NCBI GenBank assembly: GCA_041871065.1
Contig: CP168942.1
Coordinates: 2,078,501 to 2,142,500 of the forward strand
Source: Weissella confusa
GTDB taxonomy: Bacteria; Bacillota; Bacilli; Lactobacillales; Lactobacillaceae
Reading direction: 5' to 3'
Length of the DNA stretch: 64,000 nt
The notes under the pieces are model-generated. The model was not told where the DNA came from and did not search any database. It worked only from the letters and a program-made list of their open reading frames with translations. Positions 42,740 through 51,142 of this stretch are shown in pieces. Every line of letters starts with the position of its first letter. Position 1 is the first letter of the stretch. The position numbers and the translations under genes were made by a program.

Positions 42740-43660
42740 TTATGATTCAACGTGTAATGAACGAATGCCTCGTAGAATATTACCGTAATCCTCACGCTCT
42801 AGCATACCACGATTTAGCTCAGTTACCGCATGTTCAAGACGCTTATCGGCATCAGCACCGAATGACAAACCTTGCTCGCGGGCCGTGTTCACACCGCTAA
42901 TCACGTTCATCGTAAATTGGTGCAACACTTCGATTGGTGCCAATTCAACAACACGGTTCGTGATAGTTGGCTCGAAGTCATTCAACATATCCGTGATGGC
43001 CATAAACTCATCAGGACGGATGGCACCTGCCACCACGATATCCAATTGTTGGAAGAACGTGATGATTTCAGGGTCGTTTGCGAAACCAAACACTTCCGCT
43101 TCACGGTGCATTGATTGAATCAATTGACCCAACATACGAATGTTTGACTCACGGAAAGCCGGCACAAAGCGGATAAATGACTTAATGACCGTCTCGTAGT
43201 CAGCAGCCGTCAAATCATCTTCGGTACGCTCACGCATCCCCTTCAACGCCATTTCGATCACTGGATCTTCCCCAGCAACTGCATATGAATCAACGATGTT
43301 AGCGGCAACCTTCTTCAACATTTCGCGGTTACCTTCGTAGAAACGCAACGGTGCGAACATCAAACGCGTACGGAACTCCGTCAAACGCGCTGACAAATCA
43401 GCAACCGTGTCGCCTTCCTTAAGGTCCTTCGCCATGTTCAAAATGCGCGTACGATCTGCTTCGTACAACTCATTTTCACGCACATCAATCACTTCAGCCA
43501 ACTTGTCCATGCGGGCCAAAACTGACTCTGTTGCCTCAACCATGGCTTCAGGGTGCATGATGTCGCAGTCCCAACCAAACTTCTTACTGATTGTGTCCTT
43601 AGGTTCGGCGTTGATCTTCTTTTCAAGCTCTAAATCTGTTAGTTCTCCAAGTCCTTGCAT
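42740..43660 (-). CDS. Hypothetical helical protein, 306 aa
   Basis: I do not recognise this protein. It is soluble, acidic and almost wholly alpha-helical, with no signal peptide or membrane segment. Stretches such as MFAPLRFYEGNREMLKKVAANIV and FIRFVPAFRESNIRMLGQLI, split by charged turns, suggest helical repeats. ATG 43660 has GAGGTG 7 nt upstream; the frame's GTG three codons earlier is part of that site. It is followed by the 46-aa membrane protein and a terminator, forming a two-gene unit. Confidence 0.75.
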   Translation of the reverse strand: MQGLGELTDLELEKKINAEPKDTISKKFGWDCDIMHPEAMVEATESVLARMDKLAEVIDVRENELYEADRTRILNMAKDLKEGDTVADLSARLTEFRTRLMFAPLRFYEGNREMLKKVAANIVDSYAVAGEDPVIEMALKGMRERTEDDLTAADYETVIKSFIRFVPAFRESNIRMLGQLIQSMHREAEVFGFANDPEIITFFQQLDIVVAGAIRPDEFMAITDMLNDFEPTITNRVVELAPIEVLHQFTMNVISGVNTAREQGLSFGADADKRLEHAVTELNRGMLEREDYGNILRGIRSLHVES

Positions 43661-43756
43661 AATTTTCACCTCAATTATTTGGTATCTCTACCCACTACTT
43701 CTATTAAGACTATCGTACCTAATAAATGTTGGGTAATTGATATGAAAATACGAAAA

Positions 43757-43786
43757 ACGCTGGCCTTTTTCGTAAAAGACCAGCGT
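43757..43786 (-). terminator. Terminator after the acetyltransferase gene
   Basis: A 13-bp stem ACGCTGGTCTTTT/AAAAGGCCAGCGT (one U-G on the minus strand) with tail TTTTTCG, 7 nt past the stop codon. Confidence 0.85.
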
Positions 43787-43792
43787 AAATTT

Positions 43793-44854
43793 CTATTCTT
43801 GATCATATTGCCATTCATCTGGGAAGCGGAATGTGCCATTCGTACGCAAGAGCGCTGATGGGTACAACTCCTTCACCATGAAGAATTCAGGCGTGATTTC
43901 AAAGGCTGGCTTAACGCCAAACTCTGTTGAACGAATGTAGCCAAATTGGTTCCAGTAACCCGGCCAACCGATGGCTGCCAAAACACCGTACCCAGCGAAA
44001 CGGGCCACAATTTCAGCTTCTTCAACCAAGCGCCAGCCTAGGCCACGGCCACGGTGAAGTGGGTCAACCACTACTGGTCCAACAACACCGACTGCTGTGC
44101 CGGTGCGGTTATCTGAAACCGTCGCAGCTGATACGATGACGTAACCCAAAATTTCGTCACCACGCTTGGCTACGATTTCAATTGGCTTGCGACCAAATGG
44201 GTTGCCCGCGCGCAAACGGCGCACCAATTGTTCTTCTTCACCAGTGCTGTAGTTGGCATCGTCAAACGCACTGCGAATAATCTTGTCGACTTGGTCGAAA
44301 TCCTTATCGCCCAAGAATTCAAACGTCACATCCAATAATGGATGCGTTTCATTCATTTGGCGCATTGGGAAGCGGTCAAAGATGTAGCCCAATTGCTTCA
44401 TGAAGCGCAACTTTTGCGCATCCCCATGACGCAACTTCTCACTACGATCTGGGTCGCCAATCAAGTGACCAAACAAGTTGTACAAATCGTACGTCGTGAG
44501 CACATGGAACTCAGGTTCAGTGTGCGTGAAGATGAATTGACCTGGCAACTTATGCCCAATTAATGGCTCGACCGCACTTTGTGGCATAAAGGCAACTGAC
44601 AACGTGTCATCAGTGTTTGAGAACACCAACTCCGGCATGTCCAAACGTTCAAAACCGACCGTGCGCATCACGGATTCAATCATCAATTCATTGTCGATAA
44701 CATCATCATTCAAAATCAACGGTGCCAACTTACTATCCAAGTCATATCCTGACAAGATTTCCAATGCAAATCCGCCTGATACGATTGGTGTGATATTGGC
44801 TTCATTCAACGAACGCACCAATTGTTCAAATTGTGTATAGCGCTTCACATCCAT
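43793..44854 (-). CDS. Fusion of a nucleotidyltransferase-like domain and a GNAT acetyltransferase
   Basis: This 353-aa protein has two parts. Residues 1-170 look like a nucleotidyltransferase-fold domain (SGGFALEILSGYDLDSK, LNDDVIDNELM, HVLTTYDLYNLFGHL). Residues 175-350 are a YhbS-like GNAT domain with VGPVVVDPLHRGRGLGWRLVEEAE, where the RGRGLG loop binds acetyl-CoA, and AIGWPGYWNQFGY. Substrates are unknown. The ATG at 44854 has AGGAGGG 10 nt upstream; the longer frame lacks one. It starts 53 nt after the phosphoesterase gene, probably in the same transcript. The GNAT half is firm; the first half is by pattern. Confidence 0.72.
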   Translation of the reverse strand: MDVKRYTQFEQLVRSLNEANITPIVSGGFALEILSGYDLDSKLAPLILNDDVIDNELMIESVMRTVGFERLDMPELVFSNTDDTLSVAFMPQSAVEPLIGHKLPGQFIFTHTEPEFHVLTTYDLYNLFGHLIGDPDRSEKLRHGDAQKLRFMKQLGYIFDRFPMRQMNETHPLLDVTFEFLGDKDFDQVDKIIRSAFDDANYSTGEEEQLVRRLRAGNPFGRKPIEIVAKRGDEILGYVIVSAATVSDNRTGTAVGVVGPVVVDPLHRGRGLGWRLVEEAEIVARFAGYGVLAAIGWPGYWNQFGYIRSTEFGVKPAFEITPEFFMVKELYPSALLRTNGTFRFPDEWQYDQE

Positions 44855-44907
44855 TTCGGTGCGCCCTCCTATCTCAAAGTTCAGTACTTTAATTATACCC
44901 CACAAGG

Positions 44908-45756
44908 CTACTTGTAAGCTTGCCTTAACTCACGGAGCATATCTTTCGTCTCCACATCATAGCCGTATCGCTCATTTTCCTTGGCTACGGTTGGCGCATC
45001 GTGCACGTAACCCAAGCCTTCGTAGACCAAATTGCGGTACAAGTCCAAGTATGGCAAACCACGTTCTTCAGCAAGGGCCATTTCAGCTGCTTGGTCGTAT
45101 GCGACCGTGCGGAAATCTGTCGCGAAACGCGTCCCTTCGATGTCCAACATCAAGTAACGAGCTTCGCGGTTTCGACGCATCTTACGCTTCAATGAAAATG
45201 GGCTGCCGACTGAACCAGGGTTCAAAATGGCTCGACCATCCGAAGCCGTGCGATAAATCATTTGGTGTGTGTGACCATAGATAGCAACATCCGCATCACG
45301 CCCCAAGAATAGCGCATCAAAATAATACTGATCACTCATCGGCAACAATTCATGACCCGCATTCTTGTTTGGCATATTGTGCGACAACGTGAAGGTTAAA
45401 TCTTCAACGTTACGTGTATCAGATACTGGCAATGCCATGATAAAGTCGTAATCTGCTTTTGGCATGTGTTGCATGACAAAGGCTGACAAACGTGCCGTGT
45501 AAACACGCGTTGGCTTGTTGTAGTCCACCGTTCGCTCCAACGCTGCGAACATGAAGTCATCCCAGTTACCGCGTAGCCAAACCGTCACGTTTAGCTCGCG
45601 CAACATTTCAACCACATCATGTGCGCCAGGTCCTGGCATAAATAAATCGCCCAAGAACCAGAATTCATCAGCACCTTGCGCTTTAGCGTCCGCAATCGTT
45701 GCTGCCAACGCCGTTACGTTACCGTGGACGTCAGATAATACTGCCACCTTTGTCAT
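44908..45756 (-). CDS. Metallophosphoesterase (YfcE/MJ0936-like)
   Basis: This 282-aa calcineurin-like phosphoesterase has the metal motifs LSDVHGN (residues 6-12), FLGDLF, RGNWDD (Trp where GNHD is usual), LSHNMP, and IYGHTHQ. It probably hydrolyses a phosphodiester or nucleotide in the cytoplasm. The start is at 45756 with GGAGGTG 6 nt upstream. The 5' leader contains a terminator-like hairpin with six T, so expression may be attenuated. The acetyltransferase fusion follows. Confidence 0.9.
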   Translation of the reverse strand: MTKVAVLSDVHGNVTALAATIADAKAQGADEFWFLGDLFMPGPGAHDVVEMLRELNVTVWLRGNWDDFMFAALERTVDYNKPTRVYTARLSAFVMQHMPKADYDFIMALPVSDTRNVEDLTFTLSHNMPNKNAGHELLPMSDQYYFDALFLGRDADVAIYGHTHQMIYRTASDGRAILNPGSVGSPFSLKRKMRRNREARYLMLDIEGTRFATDFRTVAYDQAAEMALAEERGLPYLDLYRNLVYEGLGYVHDAPTVAKENERYGYDVETKDMLRELRQAYK

Positions 45757-45794
45757 GTCACACACCTCCATTTCGTTACTGCTATTGTAAGCGC

Positions 45795-45873
45795 AAAAAA
45801 GCCCCAATTTCCGTGAAAAGGGAACTGGGGCTAAAAGTCACGATATCTACTTTGGACGGTGAAAATCGTGACT
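45795..45873 (-). promoter_or_regulatory. Possible attenuator leader of the phosphoesterase gene
   Basis: In minus-strand order a 9-bp stem AGTCACGAT/ATCGTGACT (45836-45844 with 45865-45873) is followed by a terminator hairpin AGCCCCA/TGGGGCT (45800-45806 with 45826-45832). Six T residues (45795-45800) come next, and the ribosome site lies about 30 nt later. The order hairpin, terminator, start codon is that of a leader attenuator. It could simply be a terminator for upstream transcription. Confidence 0.45.
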
Positions 45874-45937
45874 AGCTTTTTCTATTCAAAATAAAGAAGC
45901 TCTTGCGATGCTTCGCTACAATATTAGTCTACAACAT

Positions 45938-45971
45938 AGCGCCGGCACTTTCAATCTAAAGTGCCGGTGCT
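45938..45971 (-). terminator. Hairpin after the amino acid importer gene
   Basis: A 14-bp stem AGCACCGGCACTTT/AAAGTGCCGGCGCT (one U-G) with a 6-nt loop lies 8 nt past the stop codon. It has no T run, so it may protect the mRNA 3' end or terminate weakly. Confidence 0.55.
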
Positions 45972-45978
45972 ATTTAAC

Positions 45979-47460
45979 TTAAATCATCTTACGATCTGAT
46001 TGTTGCAACTTCTTCTCGAAACGGCCCAACACACGGCTGATACCGAACGTCAAAATGAAGTAGATTGCAGCTGTAATCATCAATGGAATAAATGGCTTAA
46101 ATGAGGCACCTTGCACCACTGACGTTTGGAACGTCAATTCACCAACACCAATAACTGAGACAACTGAACCTTCCTTGATAACCGTCACAAACTCGTTACC
46201 CAAAGCCGGCAAGATGTTTTTAATGGCTTGTGGCAACACCATAAAGCGCATCGTTTGCATCTTCGTGAAACCAAGTGAACGCGCAGCTTCGGTTTGACCA
46301 GCTGGCACAGCTTGAATTCCTGAACGAATAATTTCAGCAACATACGCAGCTGAGTTCAAGAACATGGCAATCGCACCAGCCATGAAGCTTGAAACATCCA
46401 ACCCGATAACCTGCGTTCCAAAGTACACAATGAACACTTGAATCAAAAGTGGCACACCACGGACTGCCTCAATATAGGCAACGGCCAACCACTTCAATGG
46501 CTTCACGCTTGAAAGCTTCATCAAGGCCAATAGCACACCAAGAATAATACCGAAGAACACACCGATGACCGCCAAGCCGACAGTGTAAAGCGTTCCCTTA
46601 GCAAAGTAAGGCGCGTACTTTTCGAAGAATGACTCCTTGTGGTTCATCAACGCAATCGCGTCGTTCTTCCACTTTTCTAGTGGATCACCGATAACGTGCT
46701 TTTCCAAGATGTTATCAACCTTGCTTTGCAAAACCGTTGCGTTCTTAGCCATCACAACTGAAGAACCGTTCGTTTCACCTGGCAACGTAGCCTTCGCAAC
46801 CGCAAATTGGTTACTTTGGTCCATGTAGCTGTCAGCCGTCGTATCCGGCACAACCACACCATCAACCTTACCTTGCGTCAATTGCGTCACGGCATCGTTT
46901 ACCTTCTTCAATGACACAACCTTCTTGGCATCAACTTGCTTGGCCGCATCTTCTTGAATTGACGAAATTTGGGCAGCCAACGTGGCCTTCTTCAAGTCGT
47001 TCAAGTTAGCCAACTTATTCGCGTTCTTCTTAAGCGTCATGACCACGTTCTTATCAACGAAGTATGGTTCTGAGAAGGCCACTTCTTGTTCACGCTCAGG
47101 CGTCGCGGTCATACCGGCCACAACCATGTCGACCTTACCCGTCTTAACAGCGCCAAGCAATGCGTCAAAACTCATTTCTTGGACGACCAACTTCACACCC
47201 AAGCGCTTAGCAATTTCATTGGCAACTGAGATGTCAAACCCAACAATCTTGTCCTTACCGTTCACCGTTGTGTGGAACTCGTATGGCGCGTAATCCGCTG
47301 ACGTTCCAACAATCAACTTACCGCTCTTTTCGATTTTTGAAAGAACTGGATCCGTTTCAGCAGCTTGGACAGACGTCAAACCGGCAAAGGAACCAATCAT
47401 TAATAATGTCGCCATGACAGCCGTCATGACTTTTAATACCCACTTATGCATATAACTCAT
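45979..47460 (-). CDS. Polar amino acid ABC importer, binding protein fused to permease
   Basis: This 493-aa protein fuses a signal segment (1-33), a solute-binding domain (about 40-275, KLIVGTSADYAPYEF to ILEKHVIGD) and a permease domain (about 295-485). The permease has the EAA loop AGQTEAARSLGFTKMQTMRF..LPQAI. The fused GlnP layout is common in lactococci and lactobacilli, and imports glutamine, glutamate, asparagine or similar. The binding domain is displayed outside the membrane and tethered by the permease. It follows glnQ by 12 nt. The exact amino acid is uncertain. Confidence 0.94.
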   Translation of the reverse strand: MSYMHKWVLKVMTAVMATLLMIGSFAGLTSVQAAETDPVLSKIEKSGKLIVGTSADYAPYEFHTTVNGKDKIVGFDISVANEIAKRLGVKLVVQEMSFDALLGAVKTGKVDMVVAGMTATPEREQEVAFSEPYFVDKNVVMTLKKNANKLANLNDLKKATLAAQISSIQEDAAKQVDAKKVVSLKKVNDAVTQLTQGKVDGVVVPDTTADSYMDQSNQFAVAKATLPGETNGSSVVMAKNATVLQSKVDNILEKHVIGDPLEKWKNDAIALMNHKESFFEKYAPYFAKGTLYTVGLAVIGVFFGIILGVLLALMKLSSVKPLKWLAVAYIEAVRGVPLLIQVFIVYFGTQVIGLDVSSFMAGAIAMFLNSAAYVAEIIRSGIQAVPAGQTEAARSLGFTKMQTMRFMVLPQAIKNILPALGNEFVTVIKEGSVVSVIGVGELTFQTSVVQGASFKPFIPLMITAAIYFILTFGISRVLGRFEKKLQQSDRKMI

Positions 47461-47472
47461 TCTCCCTTTGTC

Positions 47473-48204
47473 TTACAACATCTTTGCCAAGAAACTTTGC
47501 GCACGCTCTGAATCTGGATTTTCGAAAAATGCTTCTGGATTATCATATTGCGTCATATCACCATCAGCCATAAACCAAATCTTTGACGCTACTTCACGGG
47601 CAAAGCCCATTTCGTGCGTGACAACCAACATCGTCATACCTTCTTGGGCCAACTCACGCATCGTCTTCAAAACTTCACCGACCATTTCAGGGTCAAGCGC
47701 TGACGTTGGCTCGTCAAACAACATAATCTTAGGGTTCATTGCCAAGGCACGCGCAATCGCCACACGTTGTTGTTGTCCACCTGACAATGAAGCTGGATAT
47801 GCTTGTGCCTTTTCAGCCAAGCCAACCTTTGCTAGGAACTTTTCAGCAATTTGCGTTGCTTCATCATCAGCCATCCCCTTCACCTTCAACAACGCAATCT
47901 TAACGTTGTCGATAACTGACATGTTTGGGAACAAGTTGAAGCTTTGGAATACCATCCCCATATCTTGGCGAATCTTATCCAATTCAGTTTCAGTTGCCTT
48001 TGAGATATCTTGACCATCAAAGATAACCTCACCTGACGTTGGTCGATCCAACACATTCAAGCCACGCAACAATGTTGACTTTCCAGTTCCTGAAGGTCCA
48101 AGCAATGCAATCACGTCACCCTCTTCAACAGATGCATTGATATCTTTCAAGATGACCTTGTCACCGTATTCTTTGTGGAAGTTTTTAATCGTTAAAATCG
48201 CCAT
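47473..48204 (-). CDS. glnQ: Amino acid ABC importer ATPase
   Basis: This 243-aa polar amino acid ATPase has Walker A GPSGTGKST, Q loop VFQSFNLFPNMSV, signature LSGGQQQRVAIARAL and Walker B IMLFDEPTSALDPE. It energises the fused binding-protein/permease encoded next. It is first in the operon, with a promoter TTGCAT-17-TAATAT and a wide inverted repeat TTATGCA..TGCATAA just upstream. Confidence 0.95.
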   Translation of the reverse strand: MAILTIKNFHKEYGDKVILKDINASVEEGDVIALLGPSGTGKSTLLRGLNVLDRPTSGEVIFDGQDISKATETELDKIRQDMGMVFQSFNLFPNMSVIDNVKIALLKVKGMADDEATQIAEKFLAKVGLAEKAQAYPASLSGGQQQRVAIARALAMNPKIMLFDEPTSALDPEMVGEVLKTMRELAQEGMTMLVVTHEMGFAREVASKIWFMADGDMTQYDNPEAFFENPDSERAQSFLAKML

Positions 48205-48237
48205 AACGTTTTTCCCCGTTTCATATTCGATGGATAA

Positions 48238-48266
48238 ATATTAACAGGTAACGAAAATTTATGCAA
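48238..48266 (-). promoter_or_regulatory. Promoter of the glnQ operon
   Basis: TTGCAT (48261-48266) and TAATAT (48238-48243) are 17 nt apart on the minus strand. The -35 lies in one arm of an inverted repeat, TTATGCA and TGCATAA, about 17 nt apart, which could be an operator. Confidence 0.7.
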
Positions 48267-48308
48267 TAACTTTATTTATTTCTGCATAAATATCACTCGA
48301 AACATGCA

Positions 48309-48343
48309 AAAAACGCTACTGCAGCAACTGCAATAGCGTTTTT
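48309..48343 (-). terminator. Terminator of sugar porter 2
   Basis: A 16-bp stem AAAAACGCTATTGCAG/CTGCAGTAGCGTTTTT (one U-G on the minus strand) with a 3-nt loop and T run, 25 nt past the stop codon. Confidence 0.9.
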
Positions 48344-48367
48344 ATCCCCTGTGAGAGAGTTTAATTA

Positions 48368-49771
48368 TTATTGGGCAATGTTTTGTGAAATTGAAGCTTC
48401 GTCTTCATGCCAACCCTTAGCGTGGGCACGTGAACGAAGGTCTGCTTCGATTTGCTCAAGTGATTGGTTACGCGTTTCGATTGTGAAGTACTTAACGAAC
48501 GCAATAGCTGCGATACACAAAACGGCGTATCCGATGAACAATGAACCAGTTCCGAAGAAGTTCAACAATGGTGGGAACGTCAATGAAACGATGGCATTTG
48601 CAGCCCAGTTAACAACGGCTCCAAATGAGTTACCCAAACCACGGATGTTCAATGGGAATGACTCACCGATCATAACCCACATAACTGGTCCCCAAGTTGC
48701 TGAGAAGAAGGCGATGTAAATCGTCAACGCAACAGCACAGATGTATGAGGCAGCTTGTGATTGACCTGAGAAGTGCATTGAGAATGACATGATGAACAAT
48801 GAAATACCCATTCCCCAGGCACCCCAGATCAACATCTTCTTACGGTCAACCTTGTCCATCATCTTCATGGCTACCCAAGTAACGATAACGTTGAAGACAC
48901 CGATTCCGATGTGGGCAATCAAGGCAGCACTAACACCGAAACCAACATCAGTAAAGATTGTTGGGGCATAGTACAAAACTGTGTTACATCCCATGACTTG
49001 TTGGAAGATAGCCAATCCCATTGCCATAATCAACACTGGGCGAGCCATGATACCGAACAATTCCTTGAATCCACCGTTAGCCATTGAAGCTTGCAACTTA
49101 ATGTCAGCCAATTCAGCTTGTGCAGATTCTGAGTTATCTTGCAATTGCGTCAAAACTGCCAAAGCTTCGTCGTCTTGACCCTTACGAACCAAGTAACGAG
49201 GTGATTCCGGCAAGGCAATTCCACCGAAGAACATGATGATTGAAGGCACAGCAGCCAATCCCAACATCCAACGCCATCCTAGATCAAAGCCAGACAAAGC
49301 GTAGTTTGAGATGTAGGCCAACAAGATACCTGTCATGATCATCAATTGGAACATGGTTCCGATTCCACCACGCTTATCGGCGGGTGCCAATTCTGACAAG
49401 TAAGTTGGAATCAAGGCTGACGCACCACCAACGGCGATACCCAACACAATACGTGAAGCAACCAATAGCTCAAAGTTGTGAGCAACTGATGATCCCAAAG
49501 CTCCGATGATGAAGATGATTGATGAAACCATCAACAACTTACGACGACCATACTTATCTGAAGATGGTCCAATAATTGCGGCACCGATAATGGCACCAAG
49601 CAACACGGCTGAAACAACCCAACCTTGTTGCCATTCACCCAGGTTCAATTGCTTTTCAATAAATAAAATAGCTCCAGAAATAACACCTGTGTCATATCCG
49701 AAAAGCAATCCCCCAAGGGCCCCAAAGAAATAAATTAAATTAGTCGATAGCGACTTCTTTTCCGTCTGCAT
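48368..49771 (-). CDS. Sugar porter (MFS), proton symporter 2
   Basis: This 467-aa sugar porter is a paralogue of the one at 41 kb, with GGLLFGYDTGVISGA, SDKYGRRK, PESPRYL and ETRNQSLEQIE in the standard places and 12 membrane segments. The ATG at 49771 has AGGGAG 9 nt upstream; the longer frame reads back through the promoter and cre site, so it is wrong. It is a probable pentose or hexose importer. A perfect cre site overlapping the promoter predicts CcpA repression. Confidence 0.93.
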   Translation of the reverse strand: MQTEKKSLSTNLIYFFGALGGLLFGYDTGVISGAILFIEKQLNLGEWQQGWVVSAVLLGAIIGAAIIGPSSDKYGRRKLLMVSSIIFIIGALGSSVAHNFELLVASRIVLGIAVGGASALIPTYLSELAPADKRGGIGTMFQLMIMTGILLAYISNYALSGFDLGWRWMLGLAAVPSIIMFFGGIALPESPRYLVRKGQDDEALAVLTQLQDNSESAQAELADIKLQASMANGGFKELFGIMARPVLIMAMGLAIFQQVMGCNTVLYYAPTIFTDVGFGVSAALIAHIGIGVFNVIVTWVAMKMMDKVDRKKMLIWGAWGMGISLFIMSFSMHFSGQSQAASYICAVALTIYIAFFSATWGPVMWVMIGESFPLNIRGLGNSFGAVVNWAANAIVSLTFPPLLNFFGTGSLFIGYAVLCIAAIAFVKYFTIETRNQSLEQIEADLRSRAHAKGWHEDEASISQNIAQ

Positions 49772-49842
49772 GCTTATTCTCCCTAACGTAAACATAAAGC
49801 AATAAGTTAGTTTGCCCATAAAACTAACTCTCAACACCCTAA

Positions 49843-49870
49843 ATAATACAACTTTTGAAAGCGTTTGCAA
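49843..49870 (-). promoter_or_regulatory. Promoter of sugar porter 2 with cre site
   Basis: TTGCAA (49865-49870) and TATTAT (49843-49848) are 16 nt apart on the minus strand. TTGAAAGCGTTTGCA (plus strand, 49855-49869) matches the cre consensus fully and covers the -35 and part of the spacer. Confidence 0.82.
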
Positions 49871-49913
49871 GTATTTTCTCACAAAAGTTAAAAACTTCAC
49901 AAAACAGGCAAAA

Positions 49914-49939
49914 ACGAGTGCCCATTACTGGACACTCGT
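49914..49939 (-). terminator. Terminator of the DUF2922 gene pair
   Basis: The stem ACGAGTGTCC/GGGCACTCGT on the minus strand (one U-G) is followed by TTTTTG, 11 nt past the stop codon. Confidence 0.82.
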
Positions 49940-49950
49940 TGCTTGAAGTA

Positions 49951-50178
49951 CTAGAATACCGGACGCTTCTCCGTTGTAACGAAACTGGCAGCCTTTGGCG
50001 CCCCGAAACGCGGCTCTCCGTGGGCATTGACCACAAAAGTAAAACTGGCCAACTTTTGCATTTCTGCCGCCACCTGCGCACCCGTTAACGTCTCATCGAC
50101 ATCTGCCATCTTCAAAATTGCCTTTTGATTTGGCTTCTCTGGGTTAGTTGATTCAAACACCATCTTCAATTCCTTCAT
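49951..50178 (-). CDS. DUF2922-like small protein
   Basis: This 75-aa protein begins MKELKMVFESTNPEKPNQKAILKMADVDETLTG, matching the DUF2922 pattern of small Firmicutes proteins. Its function is unknown. It has an AGGAGGTG ribosome site and lies 10 nt after a second small protein gene. Pairs of this kind (DUF1659 with DUF2922) recur in Bacillales and Lactobacillales. Confidence 0.72.
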   Translation of the reverse strand: MKELKMVFESTNPEKPNQKAILKMADVDETLTGAQVAAEMQKLASFTFVVNAHGEPRFGAPKAASFVTTEKRPVF

Positions 50179-50188
50179 GGGACACCTC

Positions 50189-50407
50189 CTAGAATGCTAC
50201 TGGCACGTCTTTGCGTTCAGACGTTACAATCGTTTCGATGCTCGTTTCCAACCCGAGTAGCATCATCACGGTTGCCAAACGATGTAGCTGCGCCGTTGAT
50301 GTTCCCTTCGCTACCTTGAAACGGCGGTTGATTGGCTTGTCTTCACGATCAAGCCCCAAAATACGCACGGTCATACGGTTATCGACCTTCTTTTCCATCT
50401 TATCCAT
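50189..50407 (-). CDS. DUF1659-like small protein
   Basis: This 72-aa protein has the core MTVRILGLDREDKPINRRFKVAKGTSTAQLHRLATVMMLLG, resembling the DUF1659 partner of DUF2922 proteins. It starts with AAGGAGG 7 nt before ATG and is first of the pair. No function is known. The assignment rests on size, pairing and pattern. Confidence 0.65.
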   Translation of the reverse strand: MDKMEKKVDNRMTVRILGLDREDKPINRRFKVAKGTSTAQLHRLATVMMLLGLETSIETIVTSERKDVPVAF

Positions 50408-50554
50408 CTGTCATCCTCCTTGAATTCAGCAATGAGTACGTGGCCACTTACTCGACTTATCAGCTGTTATTTGCTGACACTTATACTAACGAATCCGAGG
50501 GGTTAAAATGTCGCACAAAACGAAAAAGACTCCACAAACAATTGTGACGTCTCT

Positions 50555-51061
50555 CTACTTATGCAGATGCGACAAGGCATCTTCAAATTTTTCTTCTAAC
50601 TTCATGCCCCAGGCAGTCCAAGCCACTGCAACCCATGCAACGAACAAGAAAATCACCACGGCTGCTGCCCCAATTTCTGAGACAACCGCATTCAAACCGA
50701 TACTTTCAAAGATAACCATGTCTAAGAAGAACAATAGTGGTCCTGCTAAGACAAGCCCCAGGGTCATCGTCAAAGTATCTTCCCGGCGGTCACGTTCTTG
50801 CGCTACCTCACAGGCACCGGTCTGCAACATCTCCATCAACTCAGGTTTAGAAACAATCTGTAAATCTCCCGCTTCATATGCCGAAAATTCTTGTTTAAAA
50901 GCCATCGCGTCCTCAATGTGATCCCCGATACTGAATGGCGCAATCAGTTTTGTTAAGTTAGGCCGTGATAGACGTACTAATTTTTCAATTAAAAAATCAG
51001 ACGTGCCATCTGGAAAATAAAACGTTAACGTATCCTTTTGCTGATTAACGACATAGTACAT
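50555..51061 (-). CDS. Membrane protein of unknown function, 168 aa
   Basis: I do not recognise this protein. Residues 1-95 are soluble and mixed alpha/beta (MYYVVNQQKDTLTFYFPDG), possibly a cytoplasmic domain. Two membrane segments follow (about 98-120 and 127-150), then a short charged tail EEKFEDALSHLHK. The start has GGGGAGGCAATT upstream. It stands alone, with no visible partner. Confidence 0.65.
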   Translation of the reverse strand: MYYVVNQQKDTLTFYFPDGTSDFLIEKLVRLSRPNLTKLIAPFSIGDHIEDAMAFKQEFSAYEAGDLQIVSKPELMEMLQTGACEVAQERDRREDTLTMTLGLVLAGPLLFFLDMVIFESIGLNAVVSEIGAAAVVIFLFVAWVAVAWTAWGMKLEEKFEDALSHLHK

Positions 51062-51142
51062 AATTGCCTCCCCATATAAAACTCCGAAGCGATTTGTACC
51101 ATCATTATCCTATTGTTACGTTTATGTTTCAAACAATCTGCT

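Noticed and set aside
48205..48308. T-box or other riboswitch upstream of the amino acid importer
   Set aside because: The gap is too short, lacks T-box motifs and terminator-antiterminator stems, and holds a plain promoter with an inverted repeat.
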